From NCBI GenBank assembly GCA_963793105.1, contig CAWBZB010000015.1:9400-73399 (forward strand): a stretch of DNA of 64,000 nt, given 5' to 3'. Both the position numbers and the translations under genes were made by a program. Position 1 is the first letter of the stretch. Every line of letters begins with the position of its first letter. The notes beneath the pieces are model-generated. The model saw only the letters and a program-made list of their open reading frames with translations, searched no databases and had not been told where the DNA came from. This stretch comes from UBA10649 sp963793105 (GTDB lineage Bacteria; Actinomycetota; Actinomycetes; S36-B12). Shown piece after piece: positions 53,453 to 61,793 of the stretch.

Positions 53453-54595
53453 CTAGCCGCGAAGCGGCAGTCGGCCTCCTCGCGTGAGCGCGAGCCAGCG
53501 GGCGAGGTCGCGGGCCTCCCGGTAGGTCAGCCGCGCATCCCCTCGATGCGCGTGCCGCCACGTGCGCCGCACGCTCAGCAGTTCCGCGGCCAGTCGCGGA
53601 TCCGTCTGGATCGCGCCCATGATCGTCCGCGACAGGTTCGTGGTCGTCGTTGGGGCGGGGCCTGAACCAGGGGCCGGCAGCGGCTCGCCCGCCCGGATGG
53701 CGCGCAGCGCGGGCAGGAGCGGGTACCCGAGCCGGTGCTGGTAGGCGTGCCACACGTTGGGCCGCAGGTCCACCTCGAACACCGCGTGCGTCCCGTTCGG
53801 GCGCCTTATGGCGGACAGGTTGCCGAACCAGCGACCGCCCAGCGCCGCGGCGATGCGGTCGAGGTCGGCAAGCAGGCGGCGATCGGTCAGCGGGACGAAC
53901 TGCCGCGTCACCGAGACCCCGTAGGGGCCGAGCGACCGGAGCACGCGGGAGTAGGGGGCGGTGGCGACCCGGCCGTCACTGACGAGGATGTCGATGGACA
54001 CCAGGAACCCGTCGACGAGTTCCTCGACGAGGTAGGGCCCCTCGTTCCCGCGTCGCGGCACCACCACGTCGCCGGGAGATCGCAGCACTGTGGTGCCGGC
54101 GCCCGCGCCGCTGCGGTCCGCCTTGACGATCACCGGGTACCCGAGGGTCGCGGCTGCGTGCGGCAGGTCCCCGGGGGAGGGGGCCACCGTCCAGCGGGGC
54201 TGGTCGACGCCGAGGTCGCGCAGGAGTGCGGCCATCCCGGTCTTGGTGCCGACGGCGTCGAGGTGCGCGGCGGGTACCGGCAGCAGGGCCAGTGCACGCG
54301 GGTGGTGCTCGGCGGCCGCGAGCACGTCCCAGACGTCTGCATCGGAGCCGAGGATCACCCAGTCGCCGGGTCCGACCGAGTCGGCGATCGTCGCGAGGAT
54401 GGCGTGCCGCTGCTCGAGGTCGTCGGGCAGCGTGGCGCATCGGCGGGGGTGGCGGCTGTAGCCCAGGCGGCTCCCCGGAGCCGACCACACGTCGACGGTG
54501 AGGCCGGCGGCGGTCAACATCGGCAGGAGGCGAGCAACGGCGGACGGGTGCGGGGAAATGACGACAACGCGGTCGACGCCGGCGCCCGTGGTCAT
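53453..54595 (-). CDS. ATP-grasp ligase of the RiPP island
   Basis: About 380 residues from ATG 54595. VVVISPHPSAVARLLPMLTA is the N-terminal Rossmann-like part. The ATP-grasp core shows LGYPVIVKADRSGAGAGTTV, EGPYLVEELVDGFLVSIDIL and the Mg-binding FEVDLRPNVWHA. It resembles the carbamoyl-phosphate-synthase/D-Ala ligase type more than microviridin ligases. It could form an amide or ester on the precursor or activate a carboxylate for ring closure in place of a lasso cyclase. The reading frame is open straight through from the LuxR gene upstream, so a single 639-residue fusion is possible as written. Confidence 0.75.
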   Translation of the reverse strand: MTTGAGVDRVVVISPHPSAVARLLPMLTAAGLTVDVWSAPGSRLGYSRHPRRCATLPDDLEQRHAILATIADSVGPGDWVILGSDADVWDVLAAAEHHPRALALLPVPAAHLDAVGTKTGMAALLRDLGVDQPRWTVAPSPGDLPHAAATLGYPVIVKADRSGAGAGTTVLRSPGDVVVPRRGNEGPYLVEELVDGFLVSIDILVSDGRVATAPYSRVLRSLGPYGVSVTRQFVPLTDRRLLADLDRIAAALGGRWFGNLSAIRRPNGTHAVFEVDLRPNVWHAYQHRLGYPLLPALRAIRAGEPLPAPGSGPAPTTTTNLSRTIMGAIQTDPRLAAELLSVRRTWRHAHRGDARLTYREARDLARWLALTRGGRLPLRG

Positions 54596-54628
54596 GACGT
54601 TGGACGATATCCGGCGGCGTCCACGGAC

Positions 54629-55372
54629 TACAGCAGCCCGAGCCGCGCTGGCCCGCGCGACGGCCTCCTGCCTCGTGGAAACGCCGAGGACCCTCAGGGC
54701 CCGCTGGAGGTCGGCCTTGACGGTGTCGCGGGAGCACCCGAGCTCCAGGGCGATCGACGCGTTGCCGAGCCCCCGTTCGACGCCCTGCAGGATGCTCGCC
54801 TGCCGTGGGGTGAGGGCGAGCCCGGGGCTCCAGGATCGCGGGAGGTCGGGGGGCGCTGGCCGGCTCGGGTGCGTCAACCACAGTCCCAGGGCGGCCGACA
54901 GGCCGAGCAGGGCCGGCTGGGCGTCGACGGATGCGGCGGCGGGGTCGGCGGCGAGGAAGCCGTAGGCCCCGACGGCCGTGCCGTCGAGCGCGATCGGGAC
55001 GCTCATGAGCACCCCGTCGGGCAGGTCCGCGAGCAGCGAGGTCCACATCCCGGCATCGATCTCGAGCAGCGGGTACTCGTCCAGCAGTGTGCGCAGCGAC
55101 GTGGCCACCGGCATTCCCTGCTGCACGGCGAGCACGAAGGGCAGGTGGCCGCGCATCGGGATCGCCCGGTACCGGGCAAGCTCGTCGGTCGGGTAGCCGT
55201 CGCTCGCCAGCGTGAGCAGTTCGTCGCCGACCAGGCGCACGATGCTGCCGGCGGTCGCCCCGAAGGCGGCGAGCGGACCGTGCACGAGCGCGGGGACGAC
55301 GATCGCCGGGGAGGGTAGGGAGGCGAGGAGGCGCAGGAACGGGCCGAGCGCCGGCAGGTGGAGGCCGGTCAC
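54629..55372 (-). CDS. GAF-LuxR transcriptional regulator 1
   Basis: About 245 residues from GTG 55372. The N-terminal GAF-like domain (ALVHGPLAAFGATAGSIVRL, VGAYGFLAADPA) is followed by a LuxR-type HTH (LTPRQASILQGVERGLGNAS, SRDTVKADLQRALRVLGV). As written it continues without a stop into the ATP-grasp gene. If one base near 54645 is extra, the end would read LGLL and stop at 54629-54631, matching the length of its two paralogues. It shares a GTGA overlap with regulator 2. Confidence 0.75.
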
Positions 55373-56106
55373 GAGGGGAGCTGCCCGAGGGCGGTGGCCC
55401 GTTCGATCGCCGAGGCGCGCGTGGCGACGCCCAGGGCGGCGTAGATGCGGCGCAGCTCCGCCTTCACCGTCGAGTCCGAGATCGAGAGGGCGGCGGCGAT
55501 GGCGGTGTTGGACCTCCCGGCCGCCACCATGCCCAGGATGTCGACCTGCCGGGCTGTCAGCGACCCTGCGACGACGTCCGGAGCGAGGTCGGCCGCGGGA
55601 CCCGGGTGGCTCAGCCACAGGCCCAGGGCGGCGCCGTACGCCTCGAGCCCGGCGATCTCCGTGGTGCTCCACTGCCGTTCGTCGCGGCAACTGAATCCGA
55701 AGGCGCCGATCGCGCGGCCCTGCAGCACGATGGGCGCGGTCACCAGCGACCCGTACCCCTCACTGGCAATGGCCCGGTCCCAGAGGTCGTCGTCCCGCTC
55801 GAGCCCGGCATTCTCCGGCAGCACCTCCAGGGCACCGGAGATGATGACGGCCTGCTCGCGGAAGGCCCGCGTCATCGGGTAGTCGCCGGCGTTGGGCATC
55901 ACCCGGTAGGGCTCGACCATCTCGGCCGGGTATCCGTAGTCCCCGACGATCACCTGGTCTCTGCTCACCGCGGTGCTGAGGACGCCGGCGTGCGCGCCGA
56001 ACTCGGCCAGCGGCCCCGTGACCAGGGCGGTGATCACCGTCGTCGGGTCCGGCCGGGTGCCGAGCAGGAGCAGGATCTCGGCGATCCCCGCCCGGTCGCC
56101 GCTCAT
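55369..56106 (-). CDS. GAF-LuxR transcriptional regulator 2
   Basis: About 245 residues. The GAF-like sensor (ALVTGPLAEFGAHAGVLSTA, PIVLQGRAIGAFGFSCRDE) precedes the LuxR HTH (LTARQVDILGMVAAGRSNTA, ISDSTVKAELRRIYAALGV). Paralogous to regulators 1 and 3 and overlapped by 4 bases on each side. No receiver domain, so it is not a two-component response regulator; a small ligand or redox signal bound by the GAF is likely. Confidence 0.85.
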   Translation of the reverse strand: MSGDRAGIAEILLLLGTRPDPTTVITALVTGPLAEFGAHAGVLSTAVSRDQVIVGDYGYPAEMVEPYRVMPNAGDYPMTRAFREQAVIISGALEVLPENAGLERDDDLWDRAIASEGYGSLVTAPIVLQGRAIGAFGFSCRDERQWSTTEIAGLEAYGAALGLWLSHPGPAADLAPDVVAGSLTARQVDILGMVAAGRSNTAIAAALSISDSTVKAELRRIYAALGVATRASAIERATALGQLPS

Positions 56107-56885
56107 CGGGCCAGCTCCGCGGCCTGCTGCGCGTCGTCGAGGAGTCCGAGCGCTCGCGCCCGCGCGACGGCGACGTCGCGGTCATCGGTGCGCAGCATCC
56201 GCATGATCTGGCCCAGGTCGGTCTTGACGGTGGATGCCGAGTAGCGAAGGAGGTGGGCGATCAGCTCGGTCGGCAGGCCCTGCTCGACCATCAGCAGGAT
56301 GAGCTCCTGACGGTGGGTGAGGGCGACGGGTGTCTCGTCGGACTGGACGGCCGTCGGCGTGACCTTGACCCGTCGCGGGTGCGTCAGCCACAGGCCGAGG
56401 GCCGCACCGATCGCGAGAAGCGCGGTCTCGTCGGCGTCGGTCCAGTCGACCTTGCGGTCGCAGATGAATCCGTATGCGCCGACGACGCGCCCGTCGTACC
56501 GGATCGGCACGTTGCCGATGGACTCTGCCCCGAGCCGCTCGACGATCGCCTGCCACAGCGCCTCGTCGAGGGCGGCCGCGCGGTAGTCGCGCGCGTTGGT
56601 GGCCGCCTCGGCGGGCTGGAACGAGTCGTCCCGGGCGGCCCGGGTGATCGCGAAGTCGAGGCGTAGCGGGATCCGGCCGTGCCGGGAGGTCTCGTCCGCG
56701 GTGTGCCCGTACATGGCCAGCCGGTCCAGGTGATCGCCGTCGATCAGCTTCCAGATCCCGCCGGCGCGCGCGCCGTAGTGGCTCAGCGGTCCGTGCACCA
56801 GGGCAGCGAGGGTGCCTTCCGGGGCGGGCAGGGTCGACAGGTACTGCAGCCATGACGACTGTCCGGGCAACGCTGCGGACGGCAT
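56103..56885 (-). CDS. GAF-LuxR transcriptional regulator 3
   Basis: About 260 residues from ATG 56885, which follows GGGAGGTGG. GAF-like part ALVHGPLSHYGARAGGIWKL and VPIRYDGRVVGAYGFICDR; HTH LTHRQELILLMVEQGLPTEL and SASTVKTDLGQIMRMLR. It is the first gene of the three-regulator run leading into the ATP-grasp gene, so the run is the likely control unit of the RiPP island. Confidence 0.87.
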   Translation of the reverse strand: MPSAALPGQSSWLQYLSTLPAPEGTLAALVHGPLSHYGARAGGIWKLIDGDHLDRLAMYGHTADETSRHGRIPLRLDFAITRAARDDSFQPAEAATNARDYRAAALDEALWQAIVERLGAESIGNVPIRYDGRVVGAYGFICDRKVDWTDADETALLAIGAALGLWLTHPRRVKVTPTAVQSDETPVALTHRQELILLMVEQGLPTELIAHLLRYSASTVKTDLGQIMRMLRTDDRDVAVARARALGLLDDAQQAAELAR

Positions 56886-57205
56886 CGCCTCCACCTCCCC
56901 CGAGGTCCCCCGCCTGCGCAGATGCAGGACGTGATGCTCACCGTATCTCCCAGTTGCGCCATCGGCCCGGGGATCCGCGCGAGCGGCGCCGTGGCGGGTA
57001 TGACCAGGGCATGGTCGCCATGGCGTCGACCGGGGAACGGGCGCGTGAACTAATGGCTCCCGGCACCGGATACGCGCGGTGCCGCGCGCGCCGATGGGGG
57101 TGCTGCAGCCGAGCGGGGGACGGCTCCAGCGCCCCCGTTCGGTCTGGACGGTCACACCGCCCGCTGGGCCGGTCATGAGGCAGTCGTGCGGCGGACACTG
57201 GAAGC
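56886..57205. other. Divergent intergenic region, no gene seen
   Basis: About 320 bases between regulator 3 and the GH39-like lipoprotein. Short open frames exist but none has a ribosome site or recognisable sequence. It should contain the promoter of the regulator/RiPP run and that of the glycoside hydrolase. No clear inverted repeat or known operator was found. Confidence 0.5.
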
Positions 57206-58255
57206 ATGAGGCGGGTTCCCGCGGTCGCGACGGCACTCCTGGTGGTTCTTGCGTTGGCGGGCTGCACCGCGCAGGCGGTCGTCCTTCCCCCCGCAGAGCC
57301 CGTCCCGGCACCGTCGGCGGCAACCGGGGATGCGGACCCCTTCGTGACGGGCCTGACGGTGCCGTGGGCGATCGGCGGCATGCGCATCGAGCGGGACGGC
57401 CGGCTGCGCTACTTCGCGGGGGAGTGGCCCACCGTGCCCGTCGCCGCGCTGCGGCTGTGGGACACCCGCACGGCCTGGCTCAACATCGAGCCCGCGGACG
57501 ACCGGTGGGACTTCGCCCGGCTGGATGCCTTCGTCGACAAGGCGATCGCGCGCGGCACGACGGACATCTCCCTGACCCTGGCCGGGACACCGAAGTGGGC
57601 TGCCACCACGGTGTCCGACTCGGACGCTCCCTGGCTCGGCCCGGGCTCGGCCTCGCCGCCGAGGCGGACCGCCGAGTGGCGGGAGTTCGTCACGAAGGTG
57701 GCCACCCGGTACCGCGGCCGGATCACCTCCTACGAGATCGGCAACGAGCCGAACCTCAGGGCCTTCTGGAGCGGCACGCCGGGCCAGTACGGGACGTTCG
57801 TGCGCACCGCCGCCGAGGCGATCCGCGCGGCCGATCCGCAGGCGGTCATCGTCGCCGCGGTGGGGCTGGTGCGCGGCCGGAAGGACCTCGACGGCCTGGC
57901 CCCGTGGATCGACGCGGCGACCTCCAGCTTCGAGGTGGACGCCGTCTCCGTGCACGTCTACCCCAAGGCGTCGGCGATGGACGCCGCGCCGACGCTGCTT
58001 GCGGGCGTGCGGCGGCACGTCGCTGCCGGGGCGCCGGAGGAGAAGCACCTGTGGGCCACCGAGGTGAACGTCCACGGCGGCAGCGACCTGTCCAGGTGGC
58101 GGCAGGAGTCGGCGGTCCTGGACCTGACGGAGTCGGCCGAGGCGGCGGGGTTCTCCCGCGTCTACTGGTACGCGTGGACGGACCTCGGCCCGGAGGACCT
58201 GATCCAGCTGGCGCCCGGGACGCCCGGCGCCGGGGCGCTGGCCGCGATCAGCTGA
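57206..58255 (+). CDS. Lipid-anchored GH39/GH-A-type glycoside hydrolase
   Basis: About 349 residues. The signal ends in a lipobox (ALAGC), so the mature enzyme is anchored to the outer face of the membrane. TIM-barrel clan-A motifs: FDARLDAFVDKAI-like start region, SYEIGNEPNLRAFW with the acid/base Glu, and LWATEVNVHGG with the likely nucleophile Glu. It resembles GH39-type xylosidase/iduronidase-like proteins found beside exopolysaccharide clusters (PslG-like role). It converges on the larger homologue with an 8-base overlap. Confidence 0.85.
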   Translation: MRRVPAVATALLVVLALAGCTAQAVVLPPAEPVPAPSAATGDADPFVTGLTVPWAIGGMRIERDGRLRYFAGEWPTVPVAALRLWDTRTAWLNIEPADDRWDFARLDAFVDKAIARGTTDISLTLAGTPKWAATTVSDSDAPWLGPGSASPPRRTAEWREFVTKVATRYRGRITSYEIGNEPNLRAFWSGTPGQYGTFVRTAAEAIRAADPQAVIVAAVGLVRGRKDLDGLAPWIDAATSSFEVDAVSVHVYPKASAMDAAPTLLAGVRRHVAAGAPEEKHLWATEVNVHGGSDLSRWRQESAVLDLTESAEAAGFSRVYWYAWTDLGPEDLIQLAPGTPGAGALAAIS

Positions 58256-60188
58256 GCCGGATGGGCCGGATGCCCACCGTCACCGTGCCGCCGGAGATCG
58301 GCGAGCACCGGCCGTCCATGTCGCACTGCTGCGACAGCCCGGCGGGCACCCGAACGTCGACAGGCTCCCCGGAGGACGAGTACGCCAGGGCGTAGCGGGA
58401 CGCACCCCGCGCGAACCCGCACACCACGGCCGGCCCGTCGGAGCCGCAGGACGTGAGCGAGGCGCCGACGAGCTGGTCGTGGGTCCACTTCCACGCGGCG
58501 ATCGTCTCGGGCGTGCCGGGGTTCGTCTGGATGCCGAGGAGCCGGTAGTAGCCGGCGAACCACAGGTACCAGTCCACCTGCTCGACGCCGTAGCGGGCGG
58601 CGTCGATGAAGGTCTGGGCCAGGTACCCCTGGGCCTGCGCCCCGTTGATCTCCCGTCGGGTCTCGTCGAGGCCGCCGAGGCCGTAGTTGATCTCGGTGTC
58701 CCAGATCGGCTTGGTCGGGGCCTTGGCCAGGGCCAGCATCTCCTTGAACAGGGCGATGGACTGGGCGCGCTGCTCCGGCCCGCCGGCGGCCCGGGGGTAG
58801 GTGTGGAAGGTGTAGCCGTCGACCGGCCAGCCCCGCTCGGCCAGCCGGACGAGGTACTCGCTGAAGAACGGATACACCGCGGTCCCGGTGCGCATGGTGG
58901 TCGACGGGGTGAGCACGAGGGACGACAGGCCGCGGTCCTTCACGGCGGAGTGGACGATCTCGGTCATGTCGACGAGGTCGGCCAGGGACTCGGAGACCTT
59001 GACGAACAGGTTCGGCTCGTTCCACACCTCGTAGGCGTCGATCCGGTTCCCGTACCGCGACACGACCGCGTTCACGTACCTGCGGAACTCGGCGATGTCG
59101 CTCGGCGGGTAGGCCGGGCTCGGCCCGGCCCAGCCGGGGGTGTCCCCGAACACATACGTGACCTTCTTGCCGTTCGCCTCGGCGTAGGCGACGGCGTCGT
59201 CGATCCACTTCCAGTAGTAGATGCCGCGGTTCTGCTCCAGGGGCTCCCACCCCGTCTTGGCGTCCCACAGGCGCAGCCACTCGTACTGCATCTCCGGCAG
59301 CGGCCCGCCCACGTCGGGCACGTGCAGGCCGAAGAAGGACGGCGGGATCGCCGCGCCGGCCGGGGCGTCCAGCACGGCCGTCGTGGACCACGGCCGCGCG
59401 GCCGTGCCCGGGGCGAGGAAGGGGTTGCCGGTCTCGGTGGCGGGCACCGGGTTGATGCGGTTCAGGGGCTTGACGCTCACCCGCCCGGAGCACGAGTCGA
59501 CCTTGGCCTGCATCGCGGCCGCCGCCGAAGGCTCCACGGACAGTCCCCAGGACGCGAGGATCGACGTGACCCCGGCGATCTCGCCGCAGGTGGGCCTCCA
59601 GGACCGCTGCGTGGTGAGGTCGGTGACCTGCGCGGTCAGGCGGGCGTTGGACTGCAGGACGTAGCCGCACCCCGCGCCGGAGCGCCCGCCGCTGCCGATC
59701 GCGCACTCCCGCGGCGCCTTCTGGTACCAGCGAAGGAACGAGCGGCGCTGGGCGTTCGACCAGCCGTAGGCACCCTGGTTCCACGCCGTCTTGGCGGAGA
59801 CCAGCGGCACGACGTCGACGCGCGAGGCGCCGCGGACGGTGCGCCTGCCCCCGTCGACGAGCCAGGACCCGCCGGTCAGCCTGCACCCGGCGCCCACCCG
59901 GGGCTTCGACGAGGCGCTGGCGATGAGCACCCGCTCGCGCTTGAGGCAGCCGCGGGAGTCCTTGCGGTTCACCGGCGGCACCGCGAAGGAGGCGTAGGTG
60001 TAGCCGTTGTCGATCTGGGGGACCACGGGCAGGCGGTCGAGGACGGTGGCGATGTCGGCGCGGGCGCGATCGATGCCGGGGGAGAGGGGCTGAGGGGCGG
60101 CCACTGCCGCCGAACCCAGGGCCCCGATCGTCATGGCCGCCAGTGCCAGGCCGATGGGCACGGTCGTTCCCCAGCGGGCAGTTCGCAT
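58248..60188 (-). CDS. Secreted GH39-like hydrolase fused to a degenerate GmrSD/HNH-like domain
   Basis: About 646 residues from ATG 60188 after GGGGGAAG. Signal peptide (IGLALAAMTIGALGSAAVAA), then a domain resembling the DUF1524/GmrSD C-terminal nuclease: GYTYASFAVPPVNRKDSRGC, RVDVVPLVSAKTAWNQGAYG and WSNAQRRSFLRWYQKAP. In nucleases the central motif is DHVVPL; here it is VDVVPL, so the metal His is lost and the domain may only bind. From about residue 265 the GH39-like barrel follows: DAYEVWNEPNLFVKV (acid/base) and PIWDTEINYGLGGLDE (nucleophile). Six or more Cys suggest disulfides outside the cell. Confidence 0.8.
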   Translation of the reverse strand: MRTARWGTTVPIGLALAAMTIGALGSAAVAAPQPLSPGIDRARADIATVLDRLPVVPQIDNGYTYASFAVPPVNRKDSRGCLKRERVLIASASSKPRVGAGCRLTGGSWLVDGGRRTVRGASRVDVVPLVSAKTAWNQGAYGWSNAQRRSFLRWYQKAPRECAIGSGGRSGAGCGYVLQSNARLTAQVTDLTTQRSWRPTCGEIAGVTSILASWGLSVEPSAAAAMQAKVDSCSGRVSVKPLNRINPVPATETGNPFLAPGTAARPWSTTAVLDAPAGAAIPPSFFGLHVPDVGGPLPEMQYEWLRLWDAKTGWEPLEQNRGIYYWKWIDDAVAYAEANGKKVTYVFGDTPGWAGPSPAYPPSDIAEFRRYVNAVVSRYGNRIDAYEVWNEPNLFVKVSESLADLVDMTEIVHSAVKDRGLSSLVLTPSTTMRTGTAVYPFFSEYLVRLAERGWPVDGYTFHTYPRAAGGPEQRAQSIALFKEMLALAKAPTKPIWDTEINYGLGGLDETRREINGAQAQGYLAQTFIDAARYGVEQVDWYLWFAGYYRLLGIQTNPGTPETIAAWKWTHDQLVGASLTSCGSDGPAVVCGFARGASRYALAYSSSGEPVDVRVPAGLSQQCDMDGRCSPISGGTVTVGIRPIRLS

Positions 60189-60214
60189 GCTTCCCCCGTC
60201 GATTCCTCGGTCGT

Positions 60215-60985
60215 TCAGACCTCTTGGCGCTGCTGGAATGCGTCGAACTCGGCCTGGAGCTCGTCCAGGTTCTTCACCAGGTCCCAGTCGCCACTGGACA
60301 CCTGCTTCTCGGTGACCGTGGAGACATCGGCGGGGGCGACGCCGAGTGAGTCGAAGACCCGGGCGCAGGTGCCGGGAACGTCGCCGACGAGCTGGTCGTA
60401 GTGCACGTCCAGGTAGTTCGGCCCGGCGAAGCGGAGCGCGAAGTAGGCATCGGCCCGGTACATGTCGTCGAAGAAGGCCCGGGCGCGGTCCGGTTCGATC
60501 TCGAACGGCTCCACGGTGGCCCGGGACTGAGGGTCGTGCGACCAGTTGACCCACTGCCGGCTGCGGGTCGCGAACTCCAGGGAGATCAGGACGCTGAGGT
60601 AGTCATCGCGCCGCATGTGCAGGAGATGGGCGGTGGGGTAGTGCGCCCGAATGCGCCTGAAGAGGTGCGTCGCGCCGCCGGTGGACACGTGGTCAGCGAA
60701 GATCTTGACGCCCACGACGTCCACCTCGCGGCCCAGGTAGTCGGTACGCACGCCGAAGACGTGCTCGTCCAGGAACAGGATCGCGTCGTCGGCCTCGGGG
60801 TCGAAGGACGCCTTGCGGCGCTCGCGCATCGCGTGGGTGCCGCGGCGCTCGTTCTCCTCGGGATGGAAGAGCTCGCCGTGCATGTGGACGTCGGGGTGCT
60901 GCAGCAGCAGGGTGCTCAGGAGGGTCGAACCCGTGCGGGGGTTGCCCACGAGGAACAGCGGCTGCACGTCATCGGCCGGTGGCAC
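60215..60985 (-). CDS. Sulfotransferase
   Basis: About 256 residues from GTG 60985. The PAPS 5'-phosphosulfate loop is FLVGNPRTGSTLLSTLLL and the 3'-phosphate site is MRRDDYLSVLISLEFATR. It transfers sulfate from PAPS to a hydroxyl, most likely on a carbohydrate made by this locus. It overlaps the end of the ABC ATPase gene by 17 bases, so it is in the exporter operon. Confidence 0.87.
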   Translation of the reverse strand: MPPADDVQPLFLVGNPRTGSTLLSTLLLQHPDVHMHGELFHPEENERRGTHAMRERRKASFDPEADDAILFLDEHVFGVRTDYLGREVDVVGVKIFADHVSTGGATHLFRRIRAHYPTAHLLHMRRDDYLSVLISLEFATRSRQWVNWSHDPQSRATVEPFEIEPDRARAFFDDMYRADAYFALRFAGPNYLDVHYDQLVGDVPGTCARVFDSLGVAPADVSTVTEKQVSSGDWDLVKNLDELQAEFDAFQQRQEV

Positions 60986-61793
60986 GACGGTTCCCTTCGT
61001 CGGTCTCGACTGGCAGGTCACCAGCATCCACCCGCGGAGGTGAATCCGACTGCTCCTTGGCCCAGTCGAGGTAGGCCTTGACGGTGGAGTGCGGCTCCCC
61101 GATGGCCCGCACGCGCCCCTCGTCCAGCCACAGGACGGTGTCGACGGTGTTCGCGATCGACATCGCATGGGAGCTCATGATGACGATCTCGGCCTGGTCG
61201 TGGAACTCGCGCAGCCGGTCCGCGGCCCGGGCGGCGAAGGCGGCGTCGGCGGTGGACACTCCTTCGTCCATGACCAGGATCTGCGGGGTGAGGCTGGTGA
61301 GGATCGAGAAGCGGAGCCGGGCCATCATGCCGGTGGAGTAGGACGACACGGGATTCCTCAGCCGGTCGCCGAGGCCGGAGAACTCGGTGATCTCATCGAC
61401 CCGATCGCGCATCGCCTTGGGTGACTCGCCGAGCAGGACGCCGCTCATGATGACGTTCTCGTAGCCGGAGAGACCGAAGTCGAGGCCCGCCCCCGCCCCG
61501 CCGAGCAGCGAGAAGACCTTGCCCTCGAGCAGGACCCGACCGCGTGTCGGCGGCAGGGCACCGGCCATCACCCGCAGCAGTGTCGACTTGCCGGCCCCGT
61601 TGGCTCCGACGATGCCGAGCCGGGTCCCGGGCTCGATGGTGAGGCTCACGTCGTCGACCGCGGCGAGGGGGGAGTGCTTGGAGGAGAACCGATGCCTCCC
61701 GAGTCCGGTGACGATCTTGCGCTTGAGGTTGTAGTCGGCGACGGAGAGCAGATCGTAGATCACGCTGACGCCCGTCAGCTCGATCCGGGTCAT
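60969..61793 (-). CDS. Polysaccharide ABC exporter ATPase (Wzt/TagH-like)
   Basis: About 274 residues from ATG 61793. Walker A VGANGAGKSTLLRVM, the Q-loop region LLGGAGAGLDFGLSGYENV, signature YSTGMMARLRFSIL, Walker B ILVMDEGVSTAD and switch His MSSHAMS. The short form without a C-terminal glycan-binding domain fits teichoic-acid or O-antigen type exporters. ATGA overlap with its permease. Confidence 0.93.
   Translation of the reverse strand: MTRIELTGVSVIYDLLSVADYNLKRKIVTGLGRHRFSSKHSPLAAVDDVSLTIEPGTRLGIVGANGAGKSTLLRVMAGALPPTRGRVLLEGKVFSLLGGAGAGLDFGLSGYENVIMSGVLLGESPKAMRDRVDEITEFSGLGDRLRNPVSSYSTGMMARLRFSILTSLTPQILVMDEGVSTADAAFAARAADRLREFHDQAEIVIMSSHAMSIANTVDTVLWLDEGRVRAIGEPHSTVKAYLDWAKEQSDSPPRVDAGDLPVETDEGNRRATGR

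Noticed and set aside
50193..56106. Calling the island a standard lasso peptide cluster
   Set aside because: No asparagine-synthetase-like cyclase is visible and the putative cores lack Asp/Glu at positions 7-9 after the first Gly.
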